A stretch of DNA of 64,000 bases from Stutzerimonas stutzeri RCH2 (GCF_000327065.1 NC_019936.1:992001-1056000); one strand, 5' to 3'; counted from the stretch's first letter, positions 26,678-34,852 are shown. Translations and numbers: made by a program. Notes: a model not told the origin generated them from the letters alone.

Positions 26678-26971
26678 ATGAGCGATCACGAGCACAGCCA
26701 TGGCCATCGGCACCAGAGCCACAGCGATGTCGTGAAGCGCCTGAAACGCGCTGAGGGTCATCTGCGCAGCATCATCACCATGATCGAGGATGGTCGTGAG
26801 TGCGTTGATATCGCGCAGCAGCTGCATGCCGTTGAGAAGGCCGTGTGCCAGGCCAAGCGCACCCTGATTCAAGATCACATCGATCACTGTCTGGAGCACA
26901 CGATGGACGCTCTCGCCACTGGCGAGCGCACCTCCCTTGAAGACTTCAAGCAGATCACGAAGTACCTGTAG
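26678..26971 (+). CDS. CsoR/RcnR-family metal-responsive repressor (DmeR-like)
   Basis: A 97-residue all-helical repressor of the DUF156 family. The His-rich N-terminus (MSDHEHSHGHRHQSH) and the fingerprint Cys in DGRECVD plus His residues in IQDHIDHCLEH match the nickel/cobalt-sensing branch, including the N-terminal His ligand of RcnR/DmeR. The ATG at 26678 fits the family start. It precedes the RcnA-like exporter by eight bases, and the C-tract/G-tract operator lies upstream. Metal binding would release DNA and induce the exporter. Confidence 0.9.
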   Translation: MSDHEHSHGHRHQSHSDVVKRLKRAEGHLRSIITMIEDGRECVDIAQQLHAVEKAVCQAKRTLIQDHIDHCLEHTMDALATGERTSLEDFKQITKYL

Positions 26972-26979
26972 GTCTCCCT

Positions 26980-28101
26980 ATGTCGAGCTTTGCCGAATTA
27001 CTGCAGCAGGGTGCGTCCCACGCTTGGCTGTACTTCCCCAGCGCTATCCTCCTGGGGGCATTGCATGGCCTGGAGCCGGGCCACTCGAAGACCATGATGG
27101 CGGCCTTCATCGTCGCCATCCGGGGCACCGTAAAGCAGGCAATCCTGCTGGGTTTGGCAGCGACAATCTCGCACACAGCAGTGGTCTGGCTGGTGGCCAT
27201 GGGTGGCATGTATCTGGGCCAGAACCTGAATGCCGAAACGACAGAGCCGTACTTCCAGCTCGCTTCTGCCGCGATCATCATCACCATCGCGTTGTGGATG
27301 CTCTGGCGCACCTGGCGTGGGGAGCAGATGTGGCGTTTCGAAGAAGGTGATCACGCGCATGATCACCATCACGATGAGACCCGCCGAATCGATACCGGAC
27401 ACGGGCGCATCGAGCTTTCGATCTTTGAAGAAGGTGTTCCCCCGCGCTGGCGCTTGCGCACCCTGAGTGGCCATTCCTGGCCGGCAGAGGACGTGAGCCT
27501 GTCGACGACACGCCCAGACGGAACAGCTCAGCTATTCCGCTTTGTGCAGTGCGGCGAATACCTGGAGTCGGAGTCAGAGATCCCCGAACCCCATCAGTTC
27601 ACCGCGCGCCTGAGCCTTGGTCACGTGGGCCATTCGCACGATTACGACCTCGATTTCCATGAGCACGACCACGGCCACGACCATTCCGATCTGCAGGGCC
27701 TGGAGCTGTCGGTGGAGGGGTATCAGGATGCTCATGAGCGAGCCCACGCCAACGACATCCGCAACCGCTTCAATAACCGCAACGTCACCACTGGGCAGAT
27801 CATCCTATTCGGCCTGACCGGGGGACTGATCCCTTGTCCCGCCGCAATCACGGTGTTGTTGCTGTGCCTGCAGGTGAAGGAAGTCGCACTCGGGGCTGTT
27901 CTGGTGCTGTGCTTTAGTGTCGGTCTGGCGCTGACGCTGGTGTCCGTCGGCGCAGCTGCCGCAGTAGGCGCTCGCCAGGCCTCTAATCGTTGGCCATGGC
28001 TGGGGGCAGTCGCGCGTCGCGCGCCCTACCTCTCGAGCGTGCTCATCATTGGTGTCGGTATCTATGTCGGCGTTCATGGCTGGATCGGTCTGACCGCCTA
28101 A
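26980..28101 (+). CDS. rcnA: Nickel/cobalt efflux protein of the NicO/RcnA family
   Basis: A 373-residue inner-membrane exporter. The N-terminal helix set contains the family motif GLEPGHSKTMMAAF near 25-40. A very large His/Asp-rich loop (about 125-260, with HAHDHHHDE and HEHDHGHDHSD) can bind metal, and the C-terminal helices carry GLIPCPAAITVLLLCLQ near 285-301. RcnA-type proteins export Ni and Co and confer resistance. It is coexpressed with the repressor gene and followed without a gap by two further membrane genes. Confidence 0.9.
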   Translation: MSSFAELLQQGASHAWLYFPSAILLGALHGLEPGHSKTMMAAFIVAIRGTVKQAILLGLAATISHTAVVWLVAMGGMYLGQNLNAETTEPYFQLASAAIIITIALWMLWRTWRGEQMWRFEEGDHAHDHHHDETRRIDTGHGRIELSIFEEGVPPRWRLRTLSGHSWPAEDVSLSTTRPDGTAQLFRFVQCGEYLESESEIPEPHQFTARLSLGHVGHSHDYDLDFHEHDHGHDHSDLQGLELSVEGYQDAHERAHANDIRNRFNNRNVTTGQIILFGLTGGLIPCPAAITVLLLCLQVKEVALGAVLVLCFSVGLALTLVSVGAAAAVGARQASNRWPWLGAVARRAPYLSSVLIIGVGIYVGVHGWIGLTA

Positions 28102-28542
28102 ATGTGGGAGCTATCAGGCTACCTGGGCCTATTCCTCGCGGCCTTCAGTGCCGCGACTTTGATCCCTGCACAGTCCGAGGCAGTGCTCACCGGCCTGCTG
28201 ATAAGTGGCAACTACTCGGTGGTCATGCTGTTGGTGGTGGCTACAGCAGGAAACGTTCTGGGTTCCGCGCTCAACTGGCTGCTCGGTCTCTACATTGAGC
28301 GTTACCGGCACAAGCGCTGGTTTCCAGTCAGTGACGACAAGCTGGCCCGCGCGCAGCGGGCCTACCACCGCTACGGTCGTTGGTCACTGCTGCTGAGCTG
28401 GGTGCCGATCATTGGCGACCCGCTGACCCTGATTGCCGGCGTCATGCGCGAACCCTTTTGGAGCTTCTTATTGATCGTGCTGCTGGCCAAGGCTGCTCGA
28501 TACTTGGTGCTCACCGTGGTGACCCTCGGGATCATGGGGTAA
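28102..28542 (+). CDS. YqaA/DedA-like inner-membrane protein
   Basis: A 146-residue membrane protein of the YqaA branch of the DedA (SNARE-associated) superfamily. It has four or five helices, an early ATLIPAQSEAVLTGLLISGN segment and WVPIIGDPLTLIAGVMREPF near residues 95-115 with the Gly-Asp-Pro typical of the family. DedA proteins act in lipid recycling and membrane fitness. The ATG begins immediately after the rcnA stop, and its TAA overlaps the next start, so it belongs to the metal efflux operon. Confidence 0.85.
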   Translation: MWELSGYLGLFLAAFSAATLIPAQSEAVLTGLLISGNYSVVMLLVVATAGNVLGSALNWLLGLYIERYRHKRWFPVSDDKLARAQRAYHRYGRWSLLLSWVPIIGDPLTLIAGVMREPFWSFLLIVLLAKAARYLVLTVVTLGIMG

Positions 28543-29243
28543 TGCGCTCGACCAGCCTGGATCTCGTCAAATGGCTCGCCATGCTGACGATGGTCATAGA
28601 CCACCTGCGCTATCTCTGGCCTGAAGAGACAGCCTGGCTGTTCGTGGTTGGACGCTTCGCCTTCCCACTGTTCTGCGTGGGTATTGCCGCCAACGTGTCA
28701 CGTTCACGCCCAGGAGATCTGTACAGCGATAACAACTTTCGTTATCTGAGCTGGCTACTGGCTTTTAGCCTCATATCCGAGCTGCCGTATCGGGCGTTGT
28801 CCGAGATGAGCAATACGCTGAATGTCATGCCGACACTGATGTTGGGGCTCATAGTTGCTTGGAGTGTCCATCACAGCGATCGTGCAGGCTTGATGCTGGG
28901 GCTATTCACGTTGACCGTTGCGACAGTGCTTCATGATCGGCTGATGTACGGCGCGTTTGGAGTCCTGCTGCCGGCCACCATGGTGTTAGCAGTGCAGCGC
29001 CCCGGGGTCACCTGGCTCATACCCGCAGTCATCAGCGTGTTGGCCAATAGCCGTGACGGTTGGATCGGAGCTGGTCCCTTTGGCACCTGGTGGGCCATGG
29101 CCACGACCTTTGCGGCTCCGCTGGTTGGCCTGTGGCTATTGCGCCAGAAAATCACCCAACACATATGGCCAGTGGGGCGCTGGGGTTACTACTTCTACCC
29201 CGGCCATCTAGCGGTGCTGGCGTTGTTTCGTGCGGCTCTCTGA
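28542..29243 (+). CDS. TraX-family inner-membrane protein
   Basis: A 233-residue polytopic protein of the TraX family: LDLVKWLAMLTMVIDHLRYL near the N-terminus, GRFAFPLFCVGIAANVSR near 42-60 and a C-terminal RWGYYFYPGHLAVLALFR motif. In F plasmid TraX acetylates pilin; chromosomal homologues have no proven function. ATG at 28542 overlaps the preceding stop (TAATG), giving tight coupling to the YqaA gene. It ends the rcnA operon; no conjugation genes are nearby. Confidence 0.85.
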   Translation: MRSTSLDLVKWLAMLTMVIDHLRYLWPEETAWLFVVGRFAFPLFCVGIAANVSRSRPGDLYSDNNFRYLSWLLAFSLISELPYRALSEMSNTLNVMPTLMLGLIVAWSVHHSDRAGLMLGLFTLTVATVLHDRLMYGAFGVLLPATMVLAVQRPGVTWLIPAVISVLANSRDGWIGAGPFGTWWAMATTFAAPLVGLWLLRQKITQHIWPVGRWGYYFYPGHLAVLALFRAAL

Positions 29244-29296
29244 CCGGTCGATCAAAATCCCCTTGCTCAATGCAGGCCTTTTGCCATAATCCGGAG

Positions 29297-29312
29297 TGTG
29301 ACCTAGATCACA
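29297..29312 (+). promoter_or_regulatory. Perfect CRP/Vfr-type palindrome
   Basis: TGTGACCTAGATCACA equals the TGTGA-N6-TCACA consensus exactly. TATAAG follows at once and may be the -10 box, so a protein bound here would cover the core promoter of the small gene at 29343. In that position repression is more likely than activation. Confidence 0.6.
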
Positions 29313-29342
29313 TATAAGAGCCAATCGAAACGGAGTTTGAAC

Positions 29343-29477
29343 ATGAAGAAGCTTTCTGCCGCCCTGATCGCCACCGTGATTGCCCTGTCCTCTGCTGTCG
29401 CAGTTGCCCATAGCGGAGGCACCGACTCGAAGGGCTGCCATACCAACCACTCCACGGGCGAGTACCACTGCCATTGA
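29343..29477 (+). CDS. 44-residue exported YHYH-type small protein
   Basis: A signal peptide (MKKLSAALIATVIALSSAVAVA) is followed by only about 22 mature residues, HSGGTDSKGCHTNHSTGEYH and a final CH. This is the Cys/His-rich motif that normally ends larger YHYH or nuclease-associated proteins. GGAG lies nine bases before the ATG. The two Cys and four or five His in so short a mature peptide suggest periplasmic metal binding, which fits the surrounding metal-resistance genes. It is preceded by a CRP/Vfr palindrome. Confidence 0.7.
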   Translation: MKKLSAALIATVIALSSAVAVAHSGGTDSKGCHTNHSTGEYHCH

Positions 29478-29524
29478 TTTAGGCAGTGCTGGCCGCCTCT
29501 CGTGAGGCGGCCAGAACCAGATGG

Positions 29525-29848
29525 CTAGACCAAATCGCACACCGGCTGCTTGGCTTCACGCCAACCTGCAAAGCCGTCGACGAGATACCGCGCATCCAGT
29601 CCCATTGCCCAGAGAGTAGCGGCACACCCCTGGCTGATCTCATGCCCATGAGCGCAGTAAAGAATCACGGGGCGATCCCGTGGCACTTGATCCTTCCAAG
29701 AGAAAAGCTGTTCGGGGTCATACCATTTCGCCTCAGCGATCTGTGCTCCGTCAGCGTTGCGTGCGATAGCTCGGCGCACATCGAGTAACTCAAAGCAGCG
29801 ACCTGAAGCCTGCCACTCAGCGAGCTCGCGAATCGATATGCGCTCCAT
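29525..29848 (-). CDS. Rhodanese-like protein in the chromate operon
   Basis: A 107-residue single rhodanese domain. The catalytic Cys lies in YCAHGHEIS near residues 65-73, after the family's ELLDVRRAIARNADGA and VPRDRPVILYC segments. It could transfer sulfur or reduce a metal or oxyanion. It lies nine bases downstream of chrA on the same strand. The combination chrB-chrA-rhodanese is familiar from chromate clusters, but its role in resistance is inferred. Confidence 0.85.
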   Translation of the reverse strand: MERISIRELAEWQASGRCFELLDVRRAIARNADGAQIAEAKWYDPEQLFSWKDQVPRDRPVILYCAHGHEISQGCAATLWAMGLDARYLVDGFAGWREAKQPVCDLV

Positions 29849-29857
29849 AACCTCTCC

Positions 29858-31219
29858 CTAACGCAACAGGTGGATAGCCAAACCCACAAGAGCACATCCC
29901 ACCAACACCTGGATGACTCCACGCTTGAAGCGGAAAAGTGCGACTGCGGCACCGACAGCGATCAACGCCGAGAGCCAATCGAAGCTGCCAGCAAAACCCT
30001 CAGGCCACAGCACGTGATAGCCGAAGAACAGCGCCAGGTTGAGGATGACGCCAACCACCGCAGCAGTAATGCCGGTCAGCGGCGCGGTGAACTTCAGTTC
30101 GTTGTGGGTGGATTCCACCAGCGGCCCGCCGGCGAGGATGAACAGGAACGAGGGCAGGAAGGTAAACCAGGTGACGAGGCTGGCTGCTACAGCGCCGGCA
30201 AGGAATGCCTGTTCTGGCCCGAAGACCTGATGCACATAGGCACCAACGAAGCCCACGAAGGCCACCACCATGATCAGCGGCCCTGGGGTGGTCTCGCCCA
30301 GCGCCAGGCCATCGATCATCTGGGTGGGGGTCAGCCAGCCGTAATGGCCTACCGCGCCCTGATAGACATACGGCAATACCGCATAGGCGCCGCCGAAGGT
30401 GAGTAGAGCAGCCTTGGTGAAGAACCAGCCCATTTGAGTCAGGGTGCCCTCCCAACCATATAGGGCGGTCAGTAGCCCCATCGGCAAGGCCCACAGCACA
30501 GCTCCTACGGCGACCAACAGAGCCAAGCGCGACCAGCGGAAGCGCGCATGCGCCGGCGGTGGCGTGTCATCGTCGATCAATGCCGGCCCATAGGACTGTT
30601 TGGATGCCCCATGCCCACCACCGACGCTGAACTTGTCCGGGGCATAGCGTCCGCCCAGGTAGCCAATCATGGCCGCCCCTAGAACGATCAGCGGGAACGG
30701 GATATTGAGGGCGAAGATCGCCACGAAGGAGGCAGCAGCGATCGCCCACAACCAGTTGTTTTTCAGCGCGCGTGAACCGATACGGTGGGCAGCCTGAACA
30801 ACGATGGCGGTGACGGCGGGTTTGATGCCGTAAAACAATCCCGCCACCACCGGCACTTCGCCGAAAGCGATGTAGACCCAGGACAGGGCGATCAGGATGA
30901 ACAGTGAGGGCAGCACAAACAGTACGCCGGCGATCACCCCACCCCAAGTGCGATGCATGAGCCAGCCGATATAGGTGGCCAGTTGCTGAGCCTCCGGGCC
31001 TGGCAGGAGCATGCAGTAGTTCAACGCATGCAGGAAACGGCGCTCCGAGATCCAGCGCCGCCGCTCCACCAGCTCCTGGTGCATGATCGAGATCTGCCCG
31101 GCTGGGCCACCGAAGCTGATGAAACCGAGTTTCAGCCAGAACAGAAATGCCTCGAGTAGGCCAATTTTTTCTACCCTGTCCTGGTCTTGCTCTGTCGCTT
31201 GCATGGCTGTCTCACTCAT
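29858..31219 (-). CDS. chrA: Chromate efflux transporter ChrA
   Basis: About 453 residues, two homologous CHR halves with roughly six helices each. The half motifs FLFWLKLGFISFGGPAGQIS (near 24-43) and FFTKAALLTFGGAYAVLPYV (near 275-294) are both intact, as are LLPGPEAQQLATYIGW and GETTPGPLIMVVAFVGF. It exports chromate across the inner membrane. ATG at 31219 has an AAGGAC ribosome site and overlaps the end of chrB by eight bases; the frame continues 13 codons further up. Confidence 0.93.
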   Translation of the reverse strand: MSETAMQATEQDQDRVEKIGLLEAFLFWLKLGFISFGGPAGQISIMHQELVERRRWISERRFLHALNYCMLLPGPEAQQLATYIGWLMHRTWGGVIAGVLFVLPSLFILIALSWVYIAFGEVPVVAGLFYGIKPAVTAIVVQAAHRIGSRALKNNWLWAIAAASFVAIFALNIPFPLIVLGAAMIGYLGGRYAPDKFSVGGGHGASKQSYGPALIDDDTPPPAHARFRWSRLALLVAVGAVLWALPMGLLTALYGWEGTLTQMGWFFTKAALLTFGGAYAVLPYVYQGAVGHYGWLTPTQMIDGLALGETTPGPLIMVVAFVGFVGAYVHQVFGPEQAFLAGAVAASLVTWFTFLPSFLFILAGGPLVESTHNELKFTAPLTGITAAVVGVILNLALFFGYHVLWPEGFAGSFDWLSALIAVGAAVALFRFKRGVIQVLVGCALVGLAIHLLR

Positions 31220-32156
31220 CACTCTGTCCTTCCTTGCCGAATGCAGCCAGCAGCCCATCGAAGATGGCGCAGGCCGCAGCCAATAACTGATCGTCGTTTT
31301 CGATGCTGGCTCGCAGTCCGGCCAGTACGCGCTCTACACCCGTTGCTTCTGTGGGTTGCGCGCCCCCCACGTCCAGGTAGTGAACTAGAGCCCCTACGCG
31401 CTGAAGCCCTGGAGCCTCCAGCCCGAAGCTGGCCTGCAGGGTTTCGAAGGTGACCTTGTTGCCGACATGGCTGAACTGGGCACCATCGAAATCGAACCCA
31501 AGTGCTTCCGCAGGGCACGCATCAAGAGAGGGAAGCCAGAGGATGCTGGCACCTGGATCGATGAAGCGGCGGATCAGCCAGGCGCTGGCCAGGCGGTCCA
31601 CCCAGGGGCGCTGGCGAGTCGCCCAGGTTCGCCCTTGGTAGTCCCGCGGGTCGAGTTGCTCGATGATTTGCTCGTGGCTGGTGGGCTCATCCTTGGAAAG
31701 CGCGCGGTTGATGGCCACTTCGAGGTCACGCAGCAGCGCGTCTGCCTGTTGCAGAGCTGCGCCCGGAAAGAAGTCGATGGCTTGGATCTGCGCGAACGAC
31801 TTGCGCAGCTTGCGGGCCTGGCGAGCAGTCGCCAGTGCGTTCTCGGGCGTCAGCTGGGCCAGTTGGGGCTCAACCTCCGAGCGCAACCTGGTGTAGTCGT
31901 CGCCACGGTCAAAGAGAGGTATGAAGCGCTCACCCTGGGGATCAGTGACCGGCAGGAGCGACGCCGAGCCACCACTATCCAGCACGTCACGCTCGACGGA
32001 CTCCAGTACCTCACGACTAGCCGAGCCATCCGGCAATAGGTACACGCCGTCGCGAAGAACGGCAGCTCCTGCACTCTTCAGCGTCCGCCAAGCCCGCATT
32101 CGCTCGGCGGCATTTGCCGTAGGCAGTGCCATCACGAGACATAGCCAATTAATCAA
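31212..32156 (-). CDS. chrB: Chromate resistance regulator/accessory protein ChrB
   Basis: A 314-residue ChrB protein: an N-terminal domain (NWLCLVMALPTANAAERMRA at the start, GVYLLP near 38) and a C-terminal domain with RPWVDRLASAWLIRRFIDPG near 180-200. ChrB is a chromate-sensing activator of chr operons and may also act on chromate directly. TTG at 32156 is chosen because the conserved N-terminal strand NWLxLVxxLP begins there; ATG at 32132 would remove it. It is the first gene of chrB-chrA-rhodanese. Confidence 0.9.
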   Translation of the reverse strand: MINWLCLVMALPTANAAERMRAWRTLKSAGAAVLRDGVYLLPDGSASREVLESVERDVLDSGGSASLLPVTDPQGERFIPLFDRGDDYTRLRSEVEPQLAQLTPENALATARQARKLRKSFAQIQAIDFFPGAALQQADALLRDLEVAINRALSKDEPTSHEQIIEQLDPRDYQGRTWATRQRPWVDRLASAWLIRRFIDPGASILWLPSLDACPAEALGFDFDGAQFSHVGNKVTFETLQASFGLEAPGLQRVGALVHYLDVGGAQPTEATGVERVLAGLRASIENDDQLLAAACAIFDGLLAAFGKEGQSDE

Positions 32157-32278
32157 TGTAGCGATCTCACCAAATATGTTCGATCTCTACATTACTCTGC
32201 GGCTGCTCTATTTGGAACTGCGATATGGGCTCTGCAGCGTCAGTGACTGCTTATCTCCGGGCACCGGCAAAGCGAACT

Positions 32279-32514
32279 GTCGGTGTGGTGCGAATGACTG
32301 TCGGAGGGATGCGAATAGGTGTCGGTGGCGTGCGAATGGCTGCCGGAGGGATGCGAATAGGTGTCGGGGCGTGCGAATGGCTGTCGGAGGATGCGAATAG
32401 GTGTCGATGTGTGCGAAAGGCTGTCGATTTTGAAAAACGCGTTGTGTCGGTTTTGCGTGCGAATCAGTGTTGGTTAGGCATGCGAATTAGTGTCGGAACC
32501 AATGCGAATACTCA
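32279..32514. repeat. Array of 11 imperfect 20-23 bp repeats (IS21-type end?)
   Basis: Eleven tandem units share TGTCGG at the left and TGCGAATNG at the right, with unit lengths 21, 21, 21, 21, 20, 20, 20, 23, 23, 23 and 23; unit eight is degenerate. Odd and even units alternate near the left end (TGCGAATGGC versus TGCGAATAGG). Multiple short repeats of this kind occur at the termini of IS21-family elements, where the transposase binds, but no istA or istB is present. It may be an orphan IS21 end or another protein-binding array. No peptide encoded across it looks real. Confidence 0.75.
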
Positions 32515-32853
32515 CATGGGAAACTGCTTTGTGTGTCTCAGTCTACCGTTTGGGCACGGAGGGAGAAAACTAAGGACCGACCTATTTCGCGAGTGATCCA
32601 GTCATCGAGAGGCTGGCAGGGATAGCGCTGCGGAGTGTTTGTCAGCCAGAGATGTGCGTACTTTCCTGACATATGAAGTGGTGGGTTCGCAGAATGGGAG
32701 GTGACCAAGCGGCGGCCGTTGCATAGAAACGTCGCGCATCCCGTAGAGGAAGCGGACGTGAGCAGGCTTCTTCCGCTTTAGCAGAGGTAGCCATGCATAG
32801 CATCGAAATTCGAGCTAGCCATTTACCTGCGGCAAATGAAGAAAGCTGCCTTT
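32515..32853. other. Intergenic, nothing recognised
   Basis: No gene, repeat or hairpin that I can support between the repeat array and the folded element. Confidence 0.4.
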
Positions 32854-33059
32854 TTTGACAACAATGGCAGCCGCTTCGCGAAGGCAGTTGATCATTTTGG
32901 TCTTATTGCTCGGTCTCGCTCCACATTCGTTTCGCTTACCTGCAAACGCCCAAAATGCTCAACTGCCCCATACTTGAAGATTTCAAGTATGGGGCGCGGG
33001 GGCATACTTGAAGGAACGCTTCGCTGCTTCAAGTATGCCCCCGCAATTTTGTTGTCAAA
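32854..33059. repeat. 206-bp multi-hairpin palindromic element
   Basis: The element is bounded by perfect 11-bp inverted ends (TTTGACAACAA, 32854-32864, and its complement, 33049-33059). Inside are an 18-bp stem with one mismatch (32883-32900 with 32950-32967), a perfect 13-bp hairpin with a 3-base loop (32966-32978 and 32982-32994) and a perfect 15-bp hairpin with a 15-base loop (32998-33012 and 33028-33042). The two hairpins share the core CATACTTGAA. It may be a structured RNA, a MITE or a recombination site. The overall form resembles a retron msr-msd, but no reverse transcriptase is nearby. Confidence 0.75.
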
Positions 33060-33511
33060 TCATAGCCGCCAGGCGTTGCCTGGCCGAAATGGCGATTGTG
33101 CACAGACGTGAGCTGCGCCATTCGCGGGCGCTGCCGCCCCGGCCTCAATCATAAGCCCGATCACCGCGGCACACTTGTCTTACGACCGCCATGTCACATG
33201 ACTCGAGTGCTGCAGTCTCGCCGTGTCACTCGTAGGGCTTGCGGCAGTTAGTGAGTGTCGATGCGCCGGGTGACCGTGCCGTGTGTCTGTCACAGTGGCG
33301 TTATGAAGCGGTGTCCGGTCTGATGCCAAAGCGCCCACGCTTCAAGTGAAATTTGTGTGGCAGCAGCCGACTGTCACGGAATTCGCGTCGCAGCGGATGC
33401 AAGTTCTTCGATGGTGGACTGTGCTCAGCGATAGGGCGTGCCAACCGTCGCCGCAAGCGATGCCCGGAGTTGCGTGAAAATTCGGTTTCTTTCCTGTTGT
33501 GTTGAGAACTA
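33060..33511. other. Intergenic, with one small hairpin
   Basis: No gene supported. A 7-bp hairpin (GCCAGGC, GTT loop base group, GCCTGGC) sits at 33068-33084 directly behind the folded element. A minus-strand frame at 33301-33546 runs through the terminator and has no recognisable family. Confidence 0.4.
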
Positions 33512-33540
33512 AAAAGGCCGCAGATTAGCTGCGGCCTTTT
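33512..33540. terminator. Bidirectional rho-independent terminator
   Basis: AAAAGGCCGCAG and CTGCGGCCTTTT form a perfect 12-bp stem with a 5-base loop and A/T tracts on both sides. It lies 47 bases beyond the stop of the integrase at 33587-34852 and would end that transcript. Confidence 0.85.
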
Positions 33541-33586
33541 ATTCATCCTGTCTCATAACCATCTCCAAGCGATGATCGTTCCCACT

Positions 33587-34852
33587 CTATGCGTTAGTGA
33601 AGCTGCAGCTTGCTTTCCTACCGCGCTTTCCGCGTCCCGCCTGGCTATGGAGCAGCATTTTAAAATGTTCCCAGCGAATCTCGTCGGTCTGGATGTTGTA
33701 AGTCAGGCCGCGCTCCATCTGCTCCAGCAGTCTCAAACTCAGCGGCTTTTCCAAGTAGTGGTCTGCTGTGACCTCCGGAGCGCTGCCCTCATGGCCAAGC
33801 AGATAGGCGATCGTGGACGGAGATATGCCTGACCGTTCCAGCCGGACGGCAAACGAACGACGGAGACTTTTAAAATTGAGCCCGCCATTAACGGCCGGCG
33901 GACAATGCTGACCGATGTATCCCGTTCCCGTACACGGCCCGCAGAAAAAACGACTCGGATCGCGGGAGTATAAGTGCTTCGGGTCAAAGCTCAGCTCGCC
34001 GAAAAGCAATGCATCGTTGCCATCGGCCTGACGTCGTTCCTCTACGAAATTTATAAAACCCATCTCCACAAGCTTCGTGCAGATCGGAATCTGCCGTGCC
34101 GATGAGCCCGTTTTTAGCGACTTGTTGTAGCCGTTATCGTTAATGTCGATGAGCTCTACGCCGTGGACATCCCGGATCACATCATGCACACGAAGCTGGC
34201 AGAGTTCATTGAGCCGCGCGCCGGTGTAGAGTCCGAGAGGAAGCAACCAGAACCGATACGGCTTGGCGTCTTGGTAGACCTTGGGCAGTGTGCCCGCGAG
34301 GTACTTTTGGTAAGGCCAGCCGGAGAGCATCTGAATCAGGTTGCTATCTAGAAATGGCTTGGTGACCTCGGCCTGTTTTGTACTGCAAGTAGCAACCTTG
34401 ATCGCATCAGTAATCAGCTTGCTCTCCAGCGCCTCGTCTAGCATGCGATTGAACAGCTGGTAATAGGTCGTGAGGTTTGCGCCTTTACTTCCCGAAGCCG
34501 AGTTCTGCTTCAGTAACAATGGCAACTGATCCTTTAGACGCTGCACATCAGCTCGATCAAGCTCAGCGACTCGGCGTGTAGGGTTATCTCGGGTCAGGAT
34601 GACTTTCAGCTTTTCCATTCGAGCCCGTAGCATATGCTCGGACTTTCCTGCGTAAGTGTTTTCTCGCAGGAAGCGGGACAGCGTAGTGTCCATGAACTCG
34701 GTAAGTAACGGTGAAGAGTGGAAGCGGTTGATCGCGTCCGTTACCGCGGAGATGTTCGCCAAGGCGATTCGCAAGTGCTCTTCATGGCCAGGCTCTACAA
34801 TCAGACTCAGGCCCTTATAAAAAGGAATGGAGATAGGGGACGTTACATTCAT
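33587..34852 (-). CDS. Tyrosine recombinase/integrase under a LexA-type box
   Basis: A 421-residue site-specific integrase. The first ~190 residues form SAM-like DNA-binding domains. The catalytic domain shows Arg in GLYTGARLNELCQLRVHDV near 210-228, Lys in a NKSLKTGSSARQIPI segment, an Arg in LNFKSLRRSFAVRLERSG where the usual first His is replaced, LLGHEG and the nucleophile Tyr in TADHYLEKP near 375. Beside this is a CGPC...HC cysteine cluster near 312-325. GAGGT precedes the ATG. The LexA-type box at 34888-34903 predicts SOS induction. It lies 165 bases downstream of the larger integrase. Confidence 0.88.
   Translation of the reverse strand: MNVTSPISIPFYKGLSLIVEPGHEEHLRIALANISAVTDAINRFHSSPLLTEFMDTTLSRFLRENTYAGKSEHMLRARMEKLKVILTRDNPTRRVAELDRADVQRLKDQLPLLLKQNSASGSKGANLTTYYQLFNRMLDEALESKLITDAIKVATCSTKQAEVTKPFLDSNLIQMLSGWPYQKYLAGTLPKVYQDAKPYRFWLLPLGLYTGARLNELCQLRVHDVIRDVHGVELIDINDNGYNKSLKTGSSARQIPICTKLVEMGFINFVEERRQADGNDALLFGELSFDPKHLYSRDPSRFFCGPCTGTGYIGQHCPPAVNGGLNFKSLRRSFAVRLERSGISPSTIAYLLGHEGSAPEVTADHYLEKPLSLRLLEQMERGLTYNIQTDEIRWEHFKMLLHSQAGRGKRGRKASCSFTNA

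Noticed and set aside
27061..27090. Partial match to the ssrA 3' end as a distal attachment site
   Set aside because: Only about 10 bases match (TGGAGCCGGG), inside the conserved coding motif of rcnA; it is chance.
29297..29312. Anr/Fnr site
   Set aside because: The half sites are TGTGA/TCACA, which fit CRP/Vfr, not TTGAT/ATCAA.
32279..32514. CRISPR array
   Set aside because: The units are tandem and near-identical throughout, with no unique spacers of 30 bp, and there are no cas genes.
32854..33059. Retron non-coding RNA
   Set aside because: The a1/a2-like ends and strong hairpins fit, but no reverse transcriptase with a YxDD motif is encoded within several kilobases, so I report it as an unclassified structured element.
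32836..33111. Plus-strand ORF of 91 codons across the folded element
   Set aside because: The protein is encoded by hairpin arms and resembles nothing; the DNA structure explains the sequence better.
33301..33546. Minus-strand ORF of 81 codons
   Set aside because: It begins inside an intrinsic terminator and has no family resemblance.
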